A stretch of 64,000 nucleotides of DNA from Lithobates sylvaticus (lineage: Eukaryota > Chordata > Amphibia > Anura > Ranidae): assembly GCA_028564925.1 (NCBI GenBank), contig CM053026.1:640995967-641059966 (forward strand), read 5' to 3'. Below are positions 21,232-32,639 of the stretch, piece by piece. Below the pieces are notes generated by a model that saw nothing but the letters and a program-made list of their open reading frames with translations, was not told the origin of the DNA and made no database searches. A program made the position numbers and the translations under genes. Each line of letters starts with the position of its first letter. Position 1 is the first letter of the stretch.

Positions 21232-22092
21232 ATGGGGAGTACTCGGAATGGTCTGGTGTGGAAAGTGGGGTCCTACAGGGTTCTGTCCTGGGACCAATTC
21301 TATTTAATTTTACTCATAAACGACCTGGAGGATGGGATAAACAGCTCAATCTCGGTATTTGCGGACAATACTAAGCTAAGCAGGGCAATCATTTCTCTGC
21401 AAGAAGATCTGAACAAATTAATGGGGTGGGCAACTACATGGCAAATGAGGCTTAATGTAGAAAAATTGAAAATTATGCATATGGGAGGCAAAAATATGAA
21501 TGGAATCTACAAATTAGGGGGAGAACCTCTGGGGGAATCTAGGATGGAAAAGGACCTGGGGGTCCTAGTAGATGACAGGCTCAGCAATGGCATGCAATGC
21601 CAGGCTGCTGCAAGTAAAGCCAACAGAATATTGGCATGCATTAAAAAGGGGATTAACTCCAGAGATAAAACGATAAGTATCCCACTCTACAAGACTCTGG
21701 TCCTGCTGCACCTGGAGTATGCCGTCCAGTTCCGGGCACCAGTCCTCAGGAAGGATGTGCTGGAACTGGAGAGAATCCAGAGAAGGGCAACAAAGCTAAT
21801 AAAGGGACTGGAGGACCTTAGTTATGAGGAAAGATTACGAGCATTGAACTTATTCTCTCTGGAGATGAGACGCTTGAGAGGGAATATGATTTAAATGTAC
21901 AAATACCATACTGGTGACCCCACAATAGGGATAAAACTTTTCCGCAAAATGGAAATGAAAAAGAGGCACGGCCATTCACTAAAATTAGAAGAGAAGCGGT
22001 TTAACCTTAAACTGCGTAGAGGGTTCTTTACTGTAAGAGCGGTAAGGATGTGGAATTCTCTTCCACAAGCAGTGGTTTCAGCAGGGAGGTAG
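21232..22092 (+). pseudogene. CR1 reverse transcriptase remnant, catalytic C-terminal half
   Basis: Two adjacent open stretches (220 and 65 codons) in one frame, separated by a stop at 21892-21894. The polymerase signature usually written (Y/F)ADD reads FADN at 21358-21369, so one catalytic aspartate is lost. Downstream are the expected KDLGVLVDDRLS, LYKTLVLLHLEYAVQF, RIQRRATKLIKGL and LRRGFFTVRAVRMWNSLPQ blocks. Both the stop and the catalytic change show it is inactive. Confidence 0.85.
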
Positions 22093-22316
22093 ACAATTTC
22101 AAAAAAATATTAGATGGGCACCTAAACGACCTTAACATACAAGGGTATACAATGTAATACTGACATAAAGCACACACACAGGTTGGACCTTTGTCTTTTT
22201 TCAACCTCACCAACTATGTAACTATGTAAGGTGTTGCCATTAACCCTATATGTTTATGGTATGCATAGCATGTGCTAGCATGCACAGTAAATATAGCCAT
22301 AGACATAAGTAGGGAG

Positions 22317-22445
22317 TTAGGGACCTTAGATTGTAAGCTCCTTGAGAGCAGGGACTGATGTGAATGTGTAATATATATATATATATATGTAAAGCACTGC
22401 GTAAATTGACAATACTATATAAGTACCTGTAAAAATAATAATAAC
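22317..22445 (+). mobile_element. L2-type LINE tail or tail-sharing SINE fragment
   Basis: TTAGATTGTAAGCTCCTTGA is followed by GAGCAGGGACTGATG, then GTAAAGCACTGCGTAAATTG and ACTATATAAGTACCTG, ending in an A/T-rich tail. This order (TTGTAAGCTC, GCAGGGAC, GTAAAGC-CTGCG, TATATAA) is a widespread tetrapod LINE/SINE 3' end. An (AT)n run at about 22371-22388 interrupts it. Confidence 0.55.
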
Positions 22446-22453
22446 TGTGAATA

Positions 22454-22620
22454 CCTTTAGCAATAGTGACTATGTCTAAATGTTAACAGCCAAAGCAGCC
22501 AAAGCATGAATATCTGTACAGTTGGTATAGAGTTAGAAAATGCCTTTAGCAATAGTGACTATGTCTAAATGTTAACAGCCAAAGCAGCCAAAGCATGAAT
22601 AACTGTACAGTTGGTATAAA
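22454..22620 (+). repeat. 89-bp tandem duplication
   Basis: CCTTTAGCAATAGTGACTAT begins two copies, at 22454 and 22543, extending to about CAGTTGGTATA. The copies are almost identical, so the event looks recent. Confidence 0.85.
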
Positions 22621-23074
22621 TCTAATTTAAATACATTTGCCGAGCCCCTTGAACTTTATCTGCTACATTTTCAATGCAACAAATCTCAGCTAGCTTTTGG
22701 GTTTCATAATTTAGATTCCCTTGGACCAGATGTTAGACTTACTCATTTGATATTCCAATTATAAAGAAAATTATTTACTTTCTTTTATTAAAGGGCCAAT
22801 AAACCTAAAAAAACATTAATCATATAACATCTTACGATGATCTTGCTCCAAAAAAAGGTATTGACTGTATGCGTTTATTACATGTAACGACAGTATTTAG
22901 AGCTCTAATTTCTTTCTTTTTATTTTACATGCTTTTGGTGTTTTTTTTCCTACACATTTACTTGCAGACCAGGCTGTCTAGCAAAAGTTACAGTGGCAGG
23001 TGTTAAGACAAAGATGAATGTAATAAGTCAGTGCTAAAATAATAATAATAAATAGAAGGCTGCTAGCAATAGGT
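22621..23074. other. Unassigned sequence
   Basis: No gene or repeat recognised. Confidence 0.3.
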
Positions 23075-23592
23075 AAGCATACAAAAAACGCACCGGCGTA
23101 TAACACGCAGCCCAAGTTTAGGAGGGAATTTTAAGGAAAAAAAACTTTTAGGAGGGAAGTTTAAGGTAAAAACCTTACATTTAAATGCCCATCAATGCAG
23201 CCTTGTCAGTGTCATTTGCATCCTTGCATTGCAGCCTTGTCAGTGTTGTTGCAGGCTTGCAGTGCAGCCTTGCCACTTAAAAATGGCGCCGCCGAGATTC
23301 AGAGCAGATGTCCTGTGTATCTCGACGGCGCTCGGTAGCTCTCGGCATACTCGGCGGCTTTCGGCTGTTTTCGGCGGCTTTCGGCCGCACTCGGCCGTTC
23401 TCGGGGGCTTGCAGACGCACTCGGCCATTATCACGGCTTTCCGAAAGCCGCAGAGAGCGGCCGAAAGCCGGCGAGAACGGCCGAAAGCCACGAGAACGGC
23501 CGAAAGCTCGCGATCGGCGGGGGGATCAGCATATAACACACACCCTGATTTTAAGGGGAAAAAAGTGCGTGTTATACACCGATAAATAAGGT
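23075..23592. mobile_element. Inverted-repeat element with TATAACACGC ends
   Basis: The left end contains CCGGCGTATAACACGC and the right end GCGTGTTATACACCGATAA, which are inverted copies. The interior has CAGCCTTGTCAGTG repeats and a GC-rich part of repeated CTCGGCGGCTTTCGGC words (23330-23520) that is itself partly palindromic. Two overlapping frames here are composition artefacts. Superfamily not determined. A relative in the other orientation is at 61230-61595. Confidence 0.6.
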
Positions 23593-24274
23593 AAATAATA
23601 AATTATAACATCCACTATAAGTTATGTGCATAAAAACGTGAAAGTGAAAATCACACACAAAAAAAATACATAAATAAACTAAACCAGTCCTTTAACTCCA
23701 GAAATGTCCTTGTATTGCCTCCACCATCCAAAAAAGGGGAAACCACGAGCAACTGAGGGTAAGACCGCATTTACCAGCTCACTAGCTGCCAGTGCAGCTA
23801 CTCACGCTTTGGGAATTAACAATCTCAGCTTCCACTCTATGGACATCAAGCTCCATCCATCCACCTTAGGTCCTCTGACTGTAGCATGATAATGATAAAA
23901 AACACTGAGATGCCAAGTAATAAAAACATATACAGCAGTGAACTTACTCAGATGGTTGCCAGTTCCGGGACTTGGAAGTGGCGATATGACATCAGCGTGT
24001 AGCTCCAAAGGGCAGGAGGCGAAGGGGGGGGGGGGGGATTTTTAATTTATCTATGTTTTTTTTTGTGTGTGATTTTTACTTTCACATTTTTATGCACATG
24101 ATTTATAGTGGATGTGTTCATTTATTATTTACTTGATTCATTAATTTGCTGTTGTTGTATTAAGGCACTGCACCTTTATTAGTGTTATATTTAGGGGATA
24201 AGACAAGCCAGAGCACTGCTAAGGGGTGCACAATATAGTCAAATTCATTTTTTTTTTCACAGTGGCGCAACTGC
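23593..24274. other. Unassigned sequence with a G run
   Basis: No gene recognised. A 14-G run lies near 24027-24039. CACACAAAAAAAATA near 23650 and TTTTTTTGTGTGTGATTTTT near 24060 are inverse to each other, with AAGTGAAAATC and GATTTTTACTTTC beside them, so about 450 bp may be a fold-back unit. Confidence 0.35.
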
Positions 24275-24733
24275 TTAAAGTGGGGTGCCCCCTAAAAAAA
24301 AAAAATTAAGAGTCAGCAGCTACAAATACTGCAGCTGCTGACTTTTAATAATCAGACACTTACCTATCCCAGGGTCCAGCGATGCGGGGGAACGAAGCCC
24401 CCCCTCGTTCCCCGCTCTGCTCGCGGCGCCAACATTCTTACTGTGGGCACCCAGCTGTGGCTTTACAGCCAGGCACCTACTGCGCATGCGCGAGCGGCGC
24501 CTCTCGTCGTGATACGCCACGCAGTTATCTGGGACACGTGACAGGTCCCAGATGACTGTGCGGCGCCGAGGGGAAGTGATGTGAGTGCCCGGGGACTGAA
24601 GGAGGCAGACTACGAGGGACCCCCTAGCAACAGGCATTTAGAGGTGAGTAATTTTTTTTTTTTTTATTATTTTATTTTTTATTTTTTTATGATTTTTAAG
24701 CTATTTTTTTTTCTGCTGGAAACACCACTTTAA
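24275..24733 (-). mobile_element. TTAA-flanked non-autonomous element
   Basis: Reverse-orientation relative of the element at 11233-11686. The plus-strand ends are TTAAAGTGGGGTGCCCCC and GGAAACACCACTTTAA, with TTAA at 24275-24278 and 24730-24733. Shared interior: GTCAGCAGCTACAAATACTG and CGCATGCGCGAGCGGCG. The complete border pair here validates the nested copy. Confidence 0.8.
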
Positions 24734-24885
24734 GCACCACCTGGCAGTGGTATGATTTGACTGAACCCATGTAACTGACCTTTTCTGGACAGCTTAATGT
24801 ACAGGTAAATGAAAATACAAATGATAAATAAAAGCCTGTGATTGTAAAATAAAGAAAGGAATTCATGTATCAAATTCTATTCTTA

Positions 24886-25359
24886 GGCCTCATGCACACG
24901 GACGTTTTTGCAGCCGCGTTTTTGAGCGTTTTTTTCAGCTTAAAAACGCCTGTCCATGTTAGTCTATGGCTTCATGCCCACCTAGGCGTTTTTGAGTTGC
25001 AAATGGCATAGGCGTTTTTAAGCTGTAAAAAAAACTCAGGACCAGTTCCATGGCGCGGCGCTAGAGCTGTAAAAACGCGAATCGCGCAAAAACGATCAAA
25101 AACGCGCAACAGTGTTTTTGAGCTGCAGCGTTTTTTTGCTGCAAAAAGTTGATTGGACACTGTAATCACTGTATAGGAAATTAGAGATGTGTTTTTCTTT
25201 AAAAAACGCTAATTAACGCTGACGCTCAAAAACGTGCAAAAAACACGCAAAAACGCCAATGCAAAACGCGGTAAAAGTCACGTTTTTTTAGGCTGCTTTT
25301 TCCCGGCGTCCGACCTAGCTTTACAGCCCGTTTTTTAAAACGTCCGTGTGCATGAGGCC
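24886..25359. mobile_element. PIF/Harbinger-type non-autonomous element (TGCACACGG ends)
   Basis: Left end GGCCTCATGCACACGGACG and right end CGTCCGTGTGCATGAGGCC are perfect inverse copies. TTA at 24883-24885 and 25360-25362. The interior consists largely of AAAAACGC and GCGTTTTT words pointing in both directions. No transposase. Confidence 0.9.
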
Positions 25360-25362
25360 TTA

Positions 25363-25687
25363 CAGTTATTAACTGCACACAGTTATCAGATTAAAATATT
25401 TTTCACTATAGTGACCCTTCAAAGAGCTTCTATACCCAAAACTCAAATTGTAACATATTGCAACTTACCAGTCCTTCGAAGATGTGCTTGCTCTTATTTT
25501 CAGGCTTTCTCCCCCATCCTGTAAAGAACAGCCTTCCTGTCCTAGGGTGAATACACTCACCCCTCCACTGAATCTATGGAGGGATCCACAGTTGCCACCT
25601 AGGCTAGGCTTCAAACATTTCTGTTTTTGCATCTCCATTACATATGACATGGATAGGATTGGTAGTATACACAAGAAAGACAACATT
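25363..25687. other. Unassigned sequence
   Basis: No gene or repeat recognised. Confidence 0.3.
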
Positions 25688-26725
25688 GTCTCAGGTGTGT
25701 TAAATTTGGTGTTATCGCTCTCACTCTCTCATACTGGTCACTGGAAGTTAAACATGGCCCCTCATGGCAAAGAACTCTCTGAGGATCTGAAAAAAAGAAC
25801 TGTTGCTCTACACAAAGATGACCTAGGCTAATAGAAGATTGCCAAGACCCTAAAACTGAGCTGCAGCACGGTGGCCAAGACCATACAGCGGTTTAACAGG
25901 ACAGGCTCCACTCAGAACAGGCCTCACCATGGTCGACCAAAGAAGTTGAGTGCATGTGCTCAGCGTCATATCCAGAGGTTGTCTTTGGGAAATAGACATA
26001 TGAGTCCTGCCTGCATTGCTGTAGAGGTTGAAGGGGTGGGGGGGTCAGCCTGTCAGTGCTCAGACCATATGCTGCACACTGCATCAAATTGGTCTGCATG
26101 GCTGTCGTCCCAGAAGGAAGCCTCTTCTAAGGATGATGCACAAGAAAGCCCGCTAACAGTTTGCTGAAGACAAGCAGACTAAGGACATGGATTTCTGGAA
26201 CTGGAACCATGTCCTGTGGTCTGATGAGACCAAGATAAACTTATTTGGTTCAAATGGTGTCAAGCGTGTGTGGCGGCAAACAGGTGAGGAGTATAAAGAC
26301 AAGTGTGTCTTGCCTACAGTCAAGCATGATGGTGGGAGTGTCATGGTCTGGGGCTGCATGAGTGCTGCCGACACTGGGGAGCTACAGTTTTTTGAGGGAA
26401 CCATGAATGCCAACATGAACTCCATGCCCAAGAGAGTTAAGACAGTGCTGGAAAATAATGGTGGCCACACAAAATATTGACACTTTGGGCCCAATATGGA
26501 CATTTTCACTGGGGTGTACTCACTTTTGTTGCCAGCGGTTTAGACATTAATGGCTGTGATTTGAGTTATTTTGAGGGGACAGCAAATGTACACTGTATAC
26601 AAGCTGTACACTCACTACTTTACATTGTATCAAAGTGTAATTTCTTCAGTTTTGTCACATGAAAACATAGAATTAAATATTTACAAAAATGTGAGGGGTG
26701 TACTCACTTTTGTGAGATACTGTAT
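25688..26725 (+). mobile_element. Tc1-like DNA transposon, decayed and internally deleted
   Basis: The coding body and the right terminal sequence (GTACTCACTTTTGTGAGATAC then TGTA at about 26700-26725) match a Tc1-like family widespread in fish and frogs. The left terminal repeat is missing. Transposase pieces are at 25754-26480. An (AT)n repeat begins just beyond the right end. Confidence 0.85.
25754..26480 (+). pseudogene. Tc1-like transposase remnant
   Basis: A transposase of this family has an N-terminal paired-like DNA-binding region and a DD34E catalytic domain. Visible pieces are MAPHGKELSEDLKKRTVAL (start), then MAKTIQRFNRTGSTQNRPHH with GRPKKLSACAQRHIQRLSLG (DNA-binding part), then HVLWSDETKINLFGSNGVKR containing the first catalytic aspartate at about 26223-26225. 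The piece ends PKRVKTVLENNGGHTKY, the normal C-terminus. The second aspartate and the glutamate regions are absent because of a deletion between NMNSM and PKRV. At least two frame changes or stops also occur. Inactive. Confidence 0.85.
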
Positions 26726-26734
26726 GTATACACA

Positions 26735-26822
<88 letters not shown>
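26735..26822. repeat. (AT)n microsatellite
   Basis: About 43 AT units, adjacent to the right end of the Tc1 remnant. The frame of repeated isoleucine and tyrosine across it is spurious. Confidence 0.95.
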
Positions 26823-26823
<1 letters not shown>

Positions 26824-26829
26824 ATTTAT

Positions 26830-28212
26830 ATGTTTTTTTTTCCTTTTTCTATTATAGGTGATCACATAACCTCTGTTCTCAGCTGCAATACACTTATCTT
26901 CCTAATGAAGAGCTGTGCAGGGGGGCGTGTCAGTCTGACCCTTGGAGGACAGGCAGGCTGAGCTCCCAGCACAGCCAGAAAAATGACCATGCTGGGAAGG
27001 ATGTGCTTCTATACCTAGTTTGATATAGGAAAGTAGGGGGACTTGCAGGGTCACCAGATGTTTCACACAAATAAGGAAATGCAAAGAGATCAGGACACTT
27101 TTTAACACAAGTACATGGTACAACAAACACATATCAAGAATATGAAAAGCTAGGGTAACAAGCACTTTAATGCAGGTGATAAACATTTACAGTTTATTGT
27201 TCCTTGGCTGAGAAACATTAGCTGGCAATGACACTTCTGATGCATCTACACCAAAAGCCCACATTATTGTTTTTAAAAGCCAAAAATCAGCATAGTGTTC
27301 TATTGGGCTGCTGTACATAATGCATTTACCTTATTGCTCTCCCAATATTCCTCATTTCCCTTGCACTGCTTACTATTTAGCTGCTGATAAGCATTGCTTA
27401 CTACTTAGCGACATAGCAGAGTATATAGATGACTGCGGCCTTGTTTTATTCCCCAGCCATTGCAGAATAGGGAAAGACTGACTACAACCTATTTCAGCTG
27501 AATTATTGGGTAGGAGGTTATTACTCTGAGACTCCAAACACCTCTCCTTATTCTCATCTTATCTGAAACATCCATTCCTCAGTTCTGATAAACCAGGGAA
27601 ACTTTTACAAACTAACCGATAAATGTAGTTCATAGCTCTTTCTGCTGAGCCATTTCATTGTTTAGATTTATTGCTCCTTAAATTCTTCTTTCTATATATT
27701 TAGCAGTTTTGACACATCTAATTCTCTAAACATTGATAAGTTTACTTTTTTCCTCCATAAAGAATGTTATTGTTTTTTGAAAATCAAAAAAACATCACAA
27801 GTCTTTCTTAATGTATACAACACATACTGTAAGTGCACAATAGATACGTATACATTTAAACATATAAATAGTGAAACAATAAAGCAAAGAAAAGACCATA
27901 AACCCCAATAGAAATCTGGTATCAGTGAACAGGTTGCTCCTAGGTTCTGGCAGGTAATTGGCACAACCCCAGGGCGTTGATTAGGGAAAGGGCTGTCTGT
28001 ATATGTCTGTGGATGGATACACTTAGGAAAGGATAGGGCAACCACCCCTCTGCTGGCAGTTGTTTAGAGGCAAAACGGAAGTAAATAAAGGAAAATGCAT
28101 TTGCCTAGTTGCAGGTATAGCCTCTTCATAAAGGTATAGGCCTATATGGGGGGTCTAATTGCCTGAGACTGTACTAACATTAACATGGAGTTTAGGTAAG
28201 AAGCAAGGTGAC
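26830..28212. other. Unassigned sequence
   Basis: About 1.4 kb with no gene. GGGTCACCAGATGTTTCACAC near 27049 resembles the start of a common frog repeat, also hinted at near 32640, but the rest is not matched. Confidence 0.3.
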
Positions 28213-28215
28213 TTA

Positions 28216-29278
28216 AACTAGCCATAGATGGATCAAAGTTTGGCCAAATCAGCAGAGATCGGTTGAATTTCAATCCATCCATCTGCAGACTGGTCGTTCA
28301 GACTTCTGTAAAACCAGCCTGTTATTGTTTTTTTGCCCGATCAGTGCCACCGGTTATAACTGGCAACACCAATCATTGTATACTGCAGGTGGGGAAGGCT
28401 TGCCACCAGCAGTAGAGCTGCGGGAGTGATTCTCCCATCTCATCCAATATGTAAACAGGGGAATTTGCACAGTTCTTTTTTCGTTCAACCCACTTGTAAG
28501 CGGGAGAATTAGCATGGCTATATTATAGAGGAAAACACACTGCGTGGTATTGTAAAAGAAGTAACTTTAATTGCCAGATAAGCAACAGTGGAAAATTATA
28601 TTTACAAAAGTGGAGTAAACAGTTCTCTTGTTAGCATATAAGGCACAGATTCACAGCCCATTCACCAAAGATACAGAATGCAGCTCAGTAAACTGGCACT
28701 GTAGTTATTATTCCTCTCTTCAGGCACATTAGTGGTATACAGGGCACATTTTGATTACTTGCCATAGGCTGCTGTCCATAAGCAGGTTCCACAGATGCAG
28801 CAGTGTTCATAGGCAGGACTCCTGAGGATCCCTGTTCTGTCCCTGTAGGCTGGAACACTCTCCCTGAGTAAGGCCTAGCTTTCCCTCACAGGCAGTATAC
28901 CTTTCCCTCACTCACACACATGCCTCTCACAATGGTGGCAGGGCTCTCTTTTATATGGAAGCTAACAGAAAATGGTTGACAAAATCTCAAGAGATCTTGG
29001 TACCAATCAGAACATGAGGCTTCTCCAAGATGGCTGCTGGTGACGAGTTAGAGAACAGTTAGAGCCTCAACAGGATTTCATAAAACAGCCAGAAAACACA
29101 AACACATTCTGAATATAATATGACATTTCTGCATGAGGAAGTAAGTATGATACAATTGTAGTCCCACTTTTCCTCTCAGCCAGCAAGACTGTCCTGTCAC
29201 AGTTAACTGTATGTGGGGAGGCTACCTACACACTGGTTGAACGAAAAAAAAAAAAAAATGCATAATGTATGGCTTGCC
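28216..29278. mobile_element. Harbinger-type element split by another insertion
   Basis: Left end AACTAGCCATAGATGG and right end CATAATGTATGGCTTGCC are weakly inverse. TTA flanks both (28213-28215 and 29279-29281). Inside, TTTTTTCGTTCAACC (about 28477) and GGTTGAACGAAAAAA (about 29235) are a clear inverted pair. The DNA between 28495 and 29201 looks like a separate insertion. Age appears greater than the other Harbinger-type copies. Confidence 0.5.
28495..29201 (-). mobile_element. Possible solo LTR (fossil) inside a Harbinger-type element
   Basis: On the minus strand it starts TGTGACAGG and ends CTTACA, the TG...CA form of an LTR, and has a CATATAAAAG promoter-like box near 28950. I could not find a matching target duplication, so this remains a candidate. 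Confidence 0.3.
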
Positions 29279-29281
29279 TTA

Positions 29282-29820
29282 GATCTCTCCTAAATGGAAG
29301 TAAAACGTTTTTTCTGAGAAAAACAAAGAGGGTGAGGTGGAAAAAGTAGGTCTAGGGTGAGATATGTAGATCAGAAGGAGAGGAAAAGATAGTGAAAAGA
29401 TGATGAAAGGCGAAAACCATGACTGGCAGAACAGGGATGGCTTGTGTATAGGGTAGGGCACAAGAGGGTGGGTGCTAGCATATGGGGTCCCCTCCACATC
29501 TTCACTTATTTATTTTATTAATTTTATCAATGTATAAAGCACTAACAAACTCCACGGTACAAAGTATACAGAACCAATCCCATCAGTCCTTGCTTTCAAA
29601 ATGATTTTACAGTCTTAAAATGGCCTTACACTTTACAACCGGCTTATATAGAGCAGGAGGGCCTGCTTGGATTATAAATTAAATAATTGTTTTGGTAGGC
29701 CTTGCACTACATAGCTTTTGGTAAATCTAAAAAAAAAAGATTGTATAAAGATTGTACAGACTGTCATATGTGTGGCCAGCTTTGTGTTTCACAGTAAAAA
29801 ACGCACTAGAGGAAACCCAC
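29282..29820. other. Unassigned sequence
   Basis: No gene or clear repeat. 29490-29600 has ATTTATTTTATTAATTTTAT followed by TATAAAGCAC, possibly the eroded tail of a LINE. Confidence 0.3.
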
Positions 29821-30699
29821 TTAACCACTTAATGACCAGGCCATTTTTTGCGATACGGCATTGCGTTACTTTAACTGACATTTGCGGTTGCGCAACGCTG
29901 TACCCAAATAAAATTGATGTCCTTTTTTCCCCATAAATAGAGCTGCGGTTTTTATTTTTTGCGATATAAACAAAAAAAGAGCGTACATTTTGAAAAAAAA
30001 ACAATATTTTTTACTTTCTGCTATAAAACACACCCAATAAAATAAAAAATAAAAATCTAATTTCTTCATAAATTTAGGCCAATATGTATTCTTCTACATA
30101 TTTTTGGTAAAAAAAATCTCAATACGTGTATATTGATTGGTTTGCGCAAAAGTTATTGTGTCTACAAACTATGGGATATTTTTATGACATTTTTATATAT
30201 ATTTTTTTACTAGTAATGGTGGAAATCAGAGATTTTTAGTGGGACTGCGTCATTGCAGCAGATAAATCGGACACCTAACTGGCACTTTTGACACTTTTTT
30301 GGGGACCAGTGACATTATTACAGTGATCAGTGCTAAAAATATGCAAATTTTACTGTACTAATGACACTGGCAGGGAAGGGTTAAGGGGTGATCAAAGGGT
30401 TAAATGTGTTCCCTGGGAGCTCTTGTTAACTGTGTGGGGGTTGCTCGGACTGGGGGAAGACAGATATCTGTGTTCCTGCTTAGCAGGAACACAAGATCTC
30501 TATCTTCTCCCCTGTCAGAACGGCGATCTGCCTTGTTTACATAAGCAGGCCGCCGTTCTGCCTCTCTCCTGCTGATTGGCTCCCCTTCTGTCCAATCAGC
30601 ATGTGGCTATTGCACGAAATCACGTACAGGTACGTGATTTTGTGCAATAGAGCCGACCTGCTGCAGTACATGAATGTTAGGTGCTTGGCAAGTGGTTAA
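29821..30699. mobile_element. piggyBac-like non-autonomous element, apparently full length
   Basis: TTAACCACTTAATGACCAGG at the left and TTGGCAAGTGGTTAA at the right, with TTAA at 29821-29824 and 30696-30699. It shares the interior of the elements at 6671 and 47590 (GTATTCTTCTACATATTTTTGG, about 30087). The interior near 30250-30340 has the CGGACACCTAACTGGCAC segment that is split by an insertion in the partial copy at 32677. Confidence 0.85.
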
Positions 30700-31119
30700 T
30701 AGAAACCTGTGCTGAGAGAAATATGCAAATTGCCATTGCTGATCTCTTCTTGTGAAAATGCTTTCATTCTGACCCTCTGTTTTTATGATTTTATTAGTTA
30801 CTGACCTAAAACTAGCTTGCAAATTTTCAGTTCTGATTTCACTCTTAGTTTACTGGCTGCATGCGTGTTCTGGGGTACTGAATTAAAAAGGACTGAAGCC
30901 AGAGACTACCAGGCAAATAGCATTTTCTAAATATTTCTTGAGTTTCCTTTAAATATATAAATTGCACACATAACACACAGTGGGAACTAAACCCAGAACC
31001 CCAGTACTGAAAGGCAAGGATACAAATTGGCAGTCCACCCTGCATTATTTATTAATATTAATATTATAGTTACTTTTTTTTGTTAACTGTCTGAGTTTTC
31101 AAATGTTTTTCCTTTCTTT
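30700..31119. other. Unassigned sequence
   Basis: No gene or repeat recognised. Confidence 0.3.
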
Positions 31120-31480
31120 TTTAAAGGAAATTTAAGCAGCAACCAAAGAGAGAGTTCAAAATATGACTATACCAATGCTATAAGTCAAGAAAGCCTTCTT
31201 GTGTGGTGAAAATCAAAAATGACTTCATTGCTCCCCTTAAGCACTTTGCTTGAACTTTTTCTTGTTCAGCAATATACATGTCATGCTTTGGAAGTGAGAT
31301 TACAGTACAACAGTACAATGTTAAGTCTAGAATACTGCTTAGCATTAATCAAATGAGTTGCATGATACTATCATTTGATTTCATTTGACAGGAGTGATTC
31401 AGAAGAGTAAATACTGGGGAAGAAGGGAATATAAAATTTTGCAGTGAGTCACAAACTTGGCAAAGCTCTTAAATAGGAAG
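31120..31480. promoter_or_regulatory. Candidate conserved non-coding block (impression only)
   Basis: Repeat-free AT-rich DNA with homeodomain-like words such as GCATTAATCAAATGAGTTGC and ATCATTTGATTTCATTTGAC (about 31342-31392). No alignment is available to show conservation. Confidence 0.2.
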
Positions 31481-31774
31481 TAATGTTTTAGGCTTCATTT
31501 ATAGGCTTGACCACCCTCGGAGAGAAAAATGATATAGAAATGTATTTTTCTTCCCATATGCAAAAATGAATATTGTTTATATTACTTATTTATAAAGGGT
31601 GGACTTATTCCACAGTCCTTTCCAGTCCACAGCAGATCAACTTACTACTGTATCATACATCCCTACCACAGTTATAAGAACACACACATACACATGTACA
31701 CAAGCAACCTGATTTTTAATAAAAAATGAGTTTGAGAAAAAAAAAAAAATAGACTGACACTATAAGAATCATAT
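31481..31774. other. Unassigned sequence
   Basis: No gene or repeat recognised; ends in an A-rich run. Confidence 0.3.
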
Positions 31775-32421
31775 TTAAAGCGGTCCTGCACACACTTCAT
31801 TTAGTAAATCTCTTTGCCTTCCAAATCAGGCAAAGAGTACTAAATGAAGAGTTTTTTTTTTTTCTTCACTTACCTTGTAATTGCTGCTCTGTCTCTTCGG
31901 CGGTGGGCGGGGTCTGTGCATCGATCCTCGTCATGCCGCACTGTCTTTTGGGATCTGGTGTCATTGATCCAGGAGTCAGTGCGGACATCCGCCGAAATCT
32001 CGCGAGATTTAGAGGGCTTCTGGCTGAAATCTCGCGAGATTTCATCGAACGTGAGCTACAGTTTGCCGTTGTTGCGCACGCGCGAGATCGGCGCACTAAC
32101 GGCGGTATTGACAGATATTGTATTTTAGGATGATGCATTGATTTAAATATGGTGATCTGTCATAAAAGTGGCCAGCCTTGGAGGAAAGAGAAATGCCTGA
32201 AAGAGAAAGGCCATAGAAGGTGCCTGTGTGGTTTCACATGCCCACAGGCAAGATGGCACCCAGCAGCAACACTTTTTATAGGTGTTTATTTGTGACGAAA
32301 ACCGACAGCAGTTCCCTCTGAAAATGGAACACGTGAGTGTTTTTTATTTACCATCTCCTAATCCTTCTCATTGCACAAAAAAAAAAAAAAATACATTACA
32401 GACAGTGTCATTCCGCTTTAA
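31775..32421. mobile_element. TTAA-flanked non-autonomous element (AAAGCGG ends)
   Basis: Left TTAAAGCGGTCCTGCACAC and right GTGTCATTCCGCTTTAA are imperfect inverted repeats. TTAA at 31775-31778 and 32418-32421. Interior GC-rich with AATCTCGCGAGATTT at about 31995-32010 and again near 32030. Relative of the element at 39025-39719. Frames on both strands around 31844-32138 are not gene-like. Confidence 0.75.
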
Positions 32422-32639
32422 TTGACAATATTGATTTTAGATTTATTTGGATAATATTAATAATATTGTTCCATAAACTACAAACTGACTTTTTTAGACT
32501 ATGCTTGATATTCTCAATTCAACCTGAAAAGTGATTTAATCAGGATCTCAAACAATTGCATTACAATCAGTGTGGGCACCATAACTGCCATTTTAGCCAG
32601 TGTACATAAAATCTGGAGTACTATTTTACCATTACTATA

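Larger units (their letters stand above)
19990..22229 (+). mobile_element. CR1-type LINE, 5'-truncated and inactive
   Basis: Non-LTR retrotransposon of the CR1 group. Its translated plus-strand pieces cover the linker before the reverse transcriptase (from about 20070), the polymerase domain and the C-terminal part that ends near the WNSLPQAVV motif. The endonuclease is absent. The 3' end has two copies of the 8-base unit ACTATGTA (about 22213-22228), like the short 3' tandem tails of this clade. Several stops and frame changes separate the pieces, so this is an old copy. Confidence 0.85.

Noticed and set aside
23229-23589. Overlapping frames on both strands with SAVFGGF and RERPKA repeats.
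   Set aside because: They come from CTCGGCGGCTTTCGG word repeats inside an inverted-repeat element.
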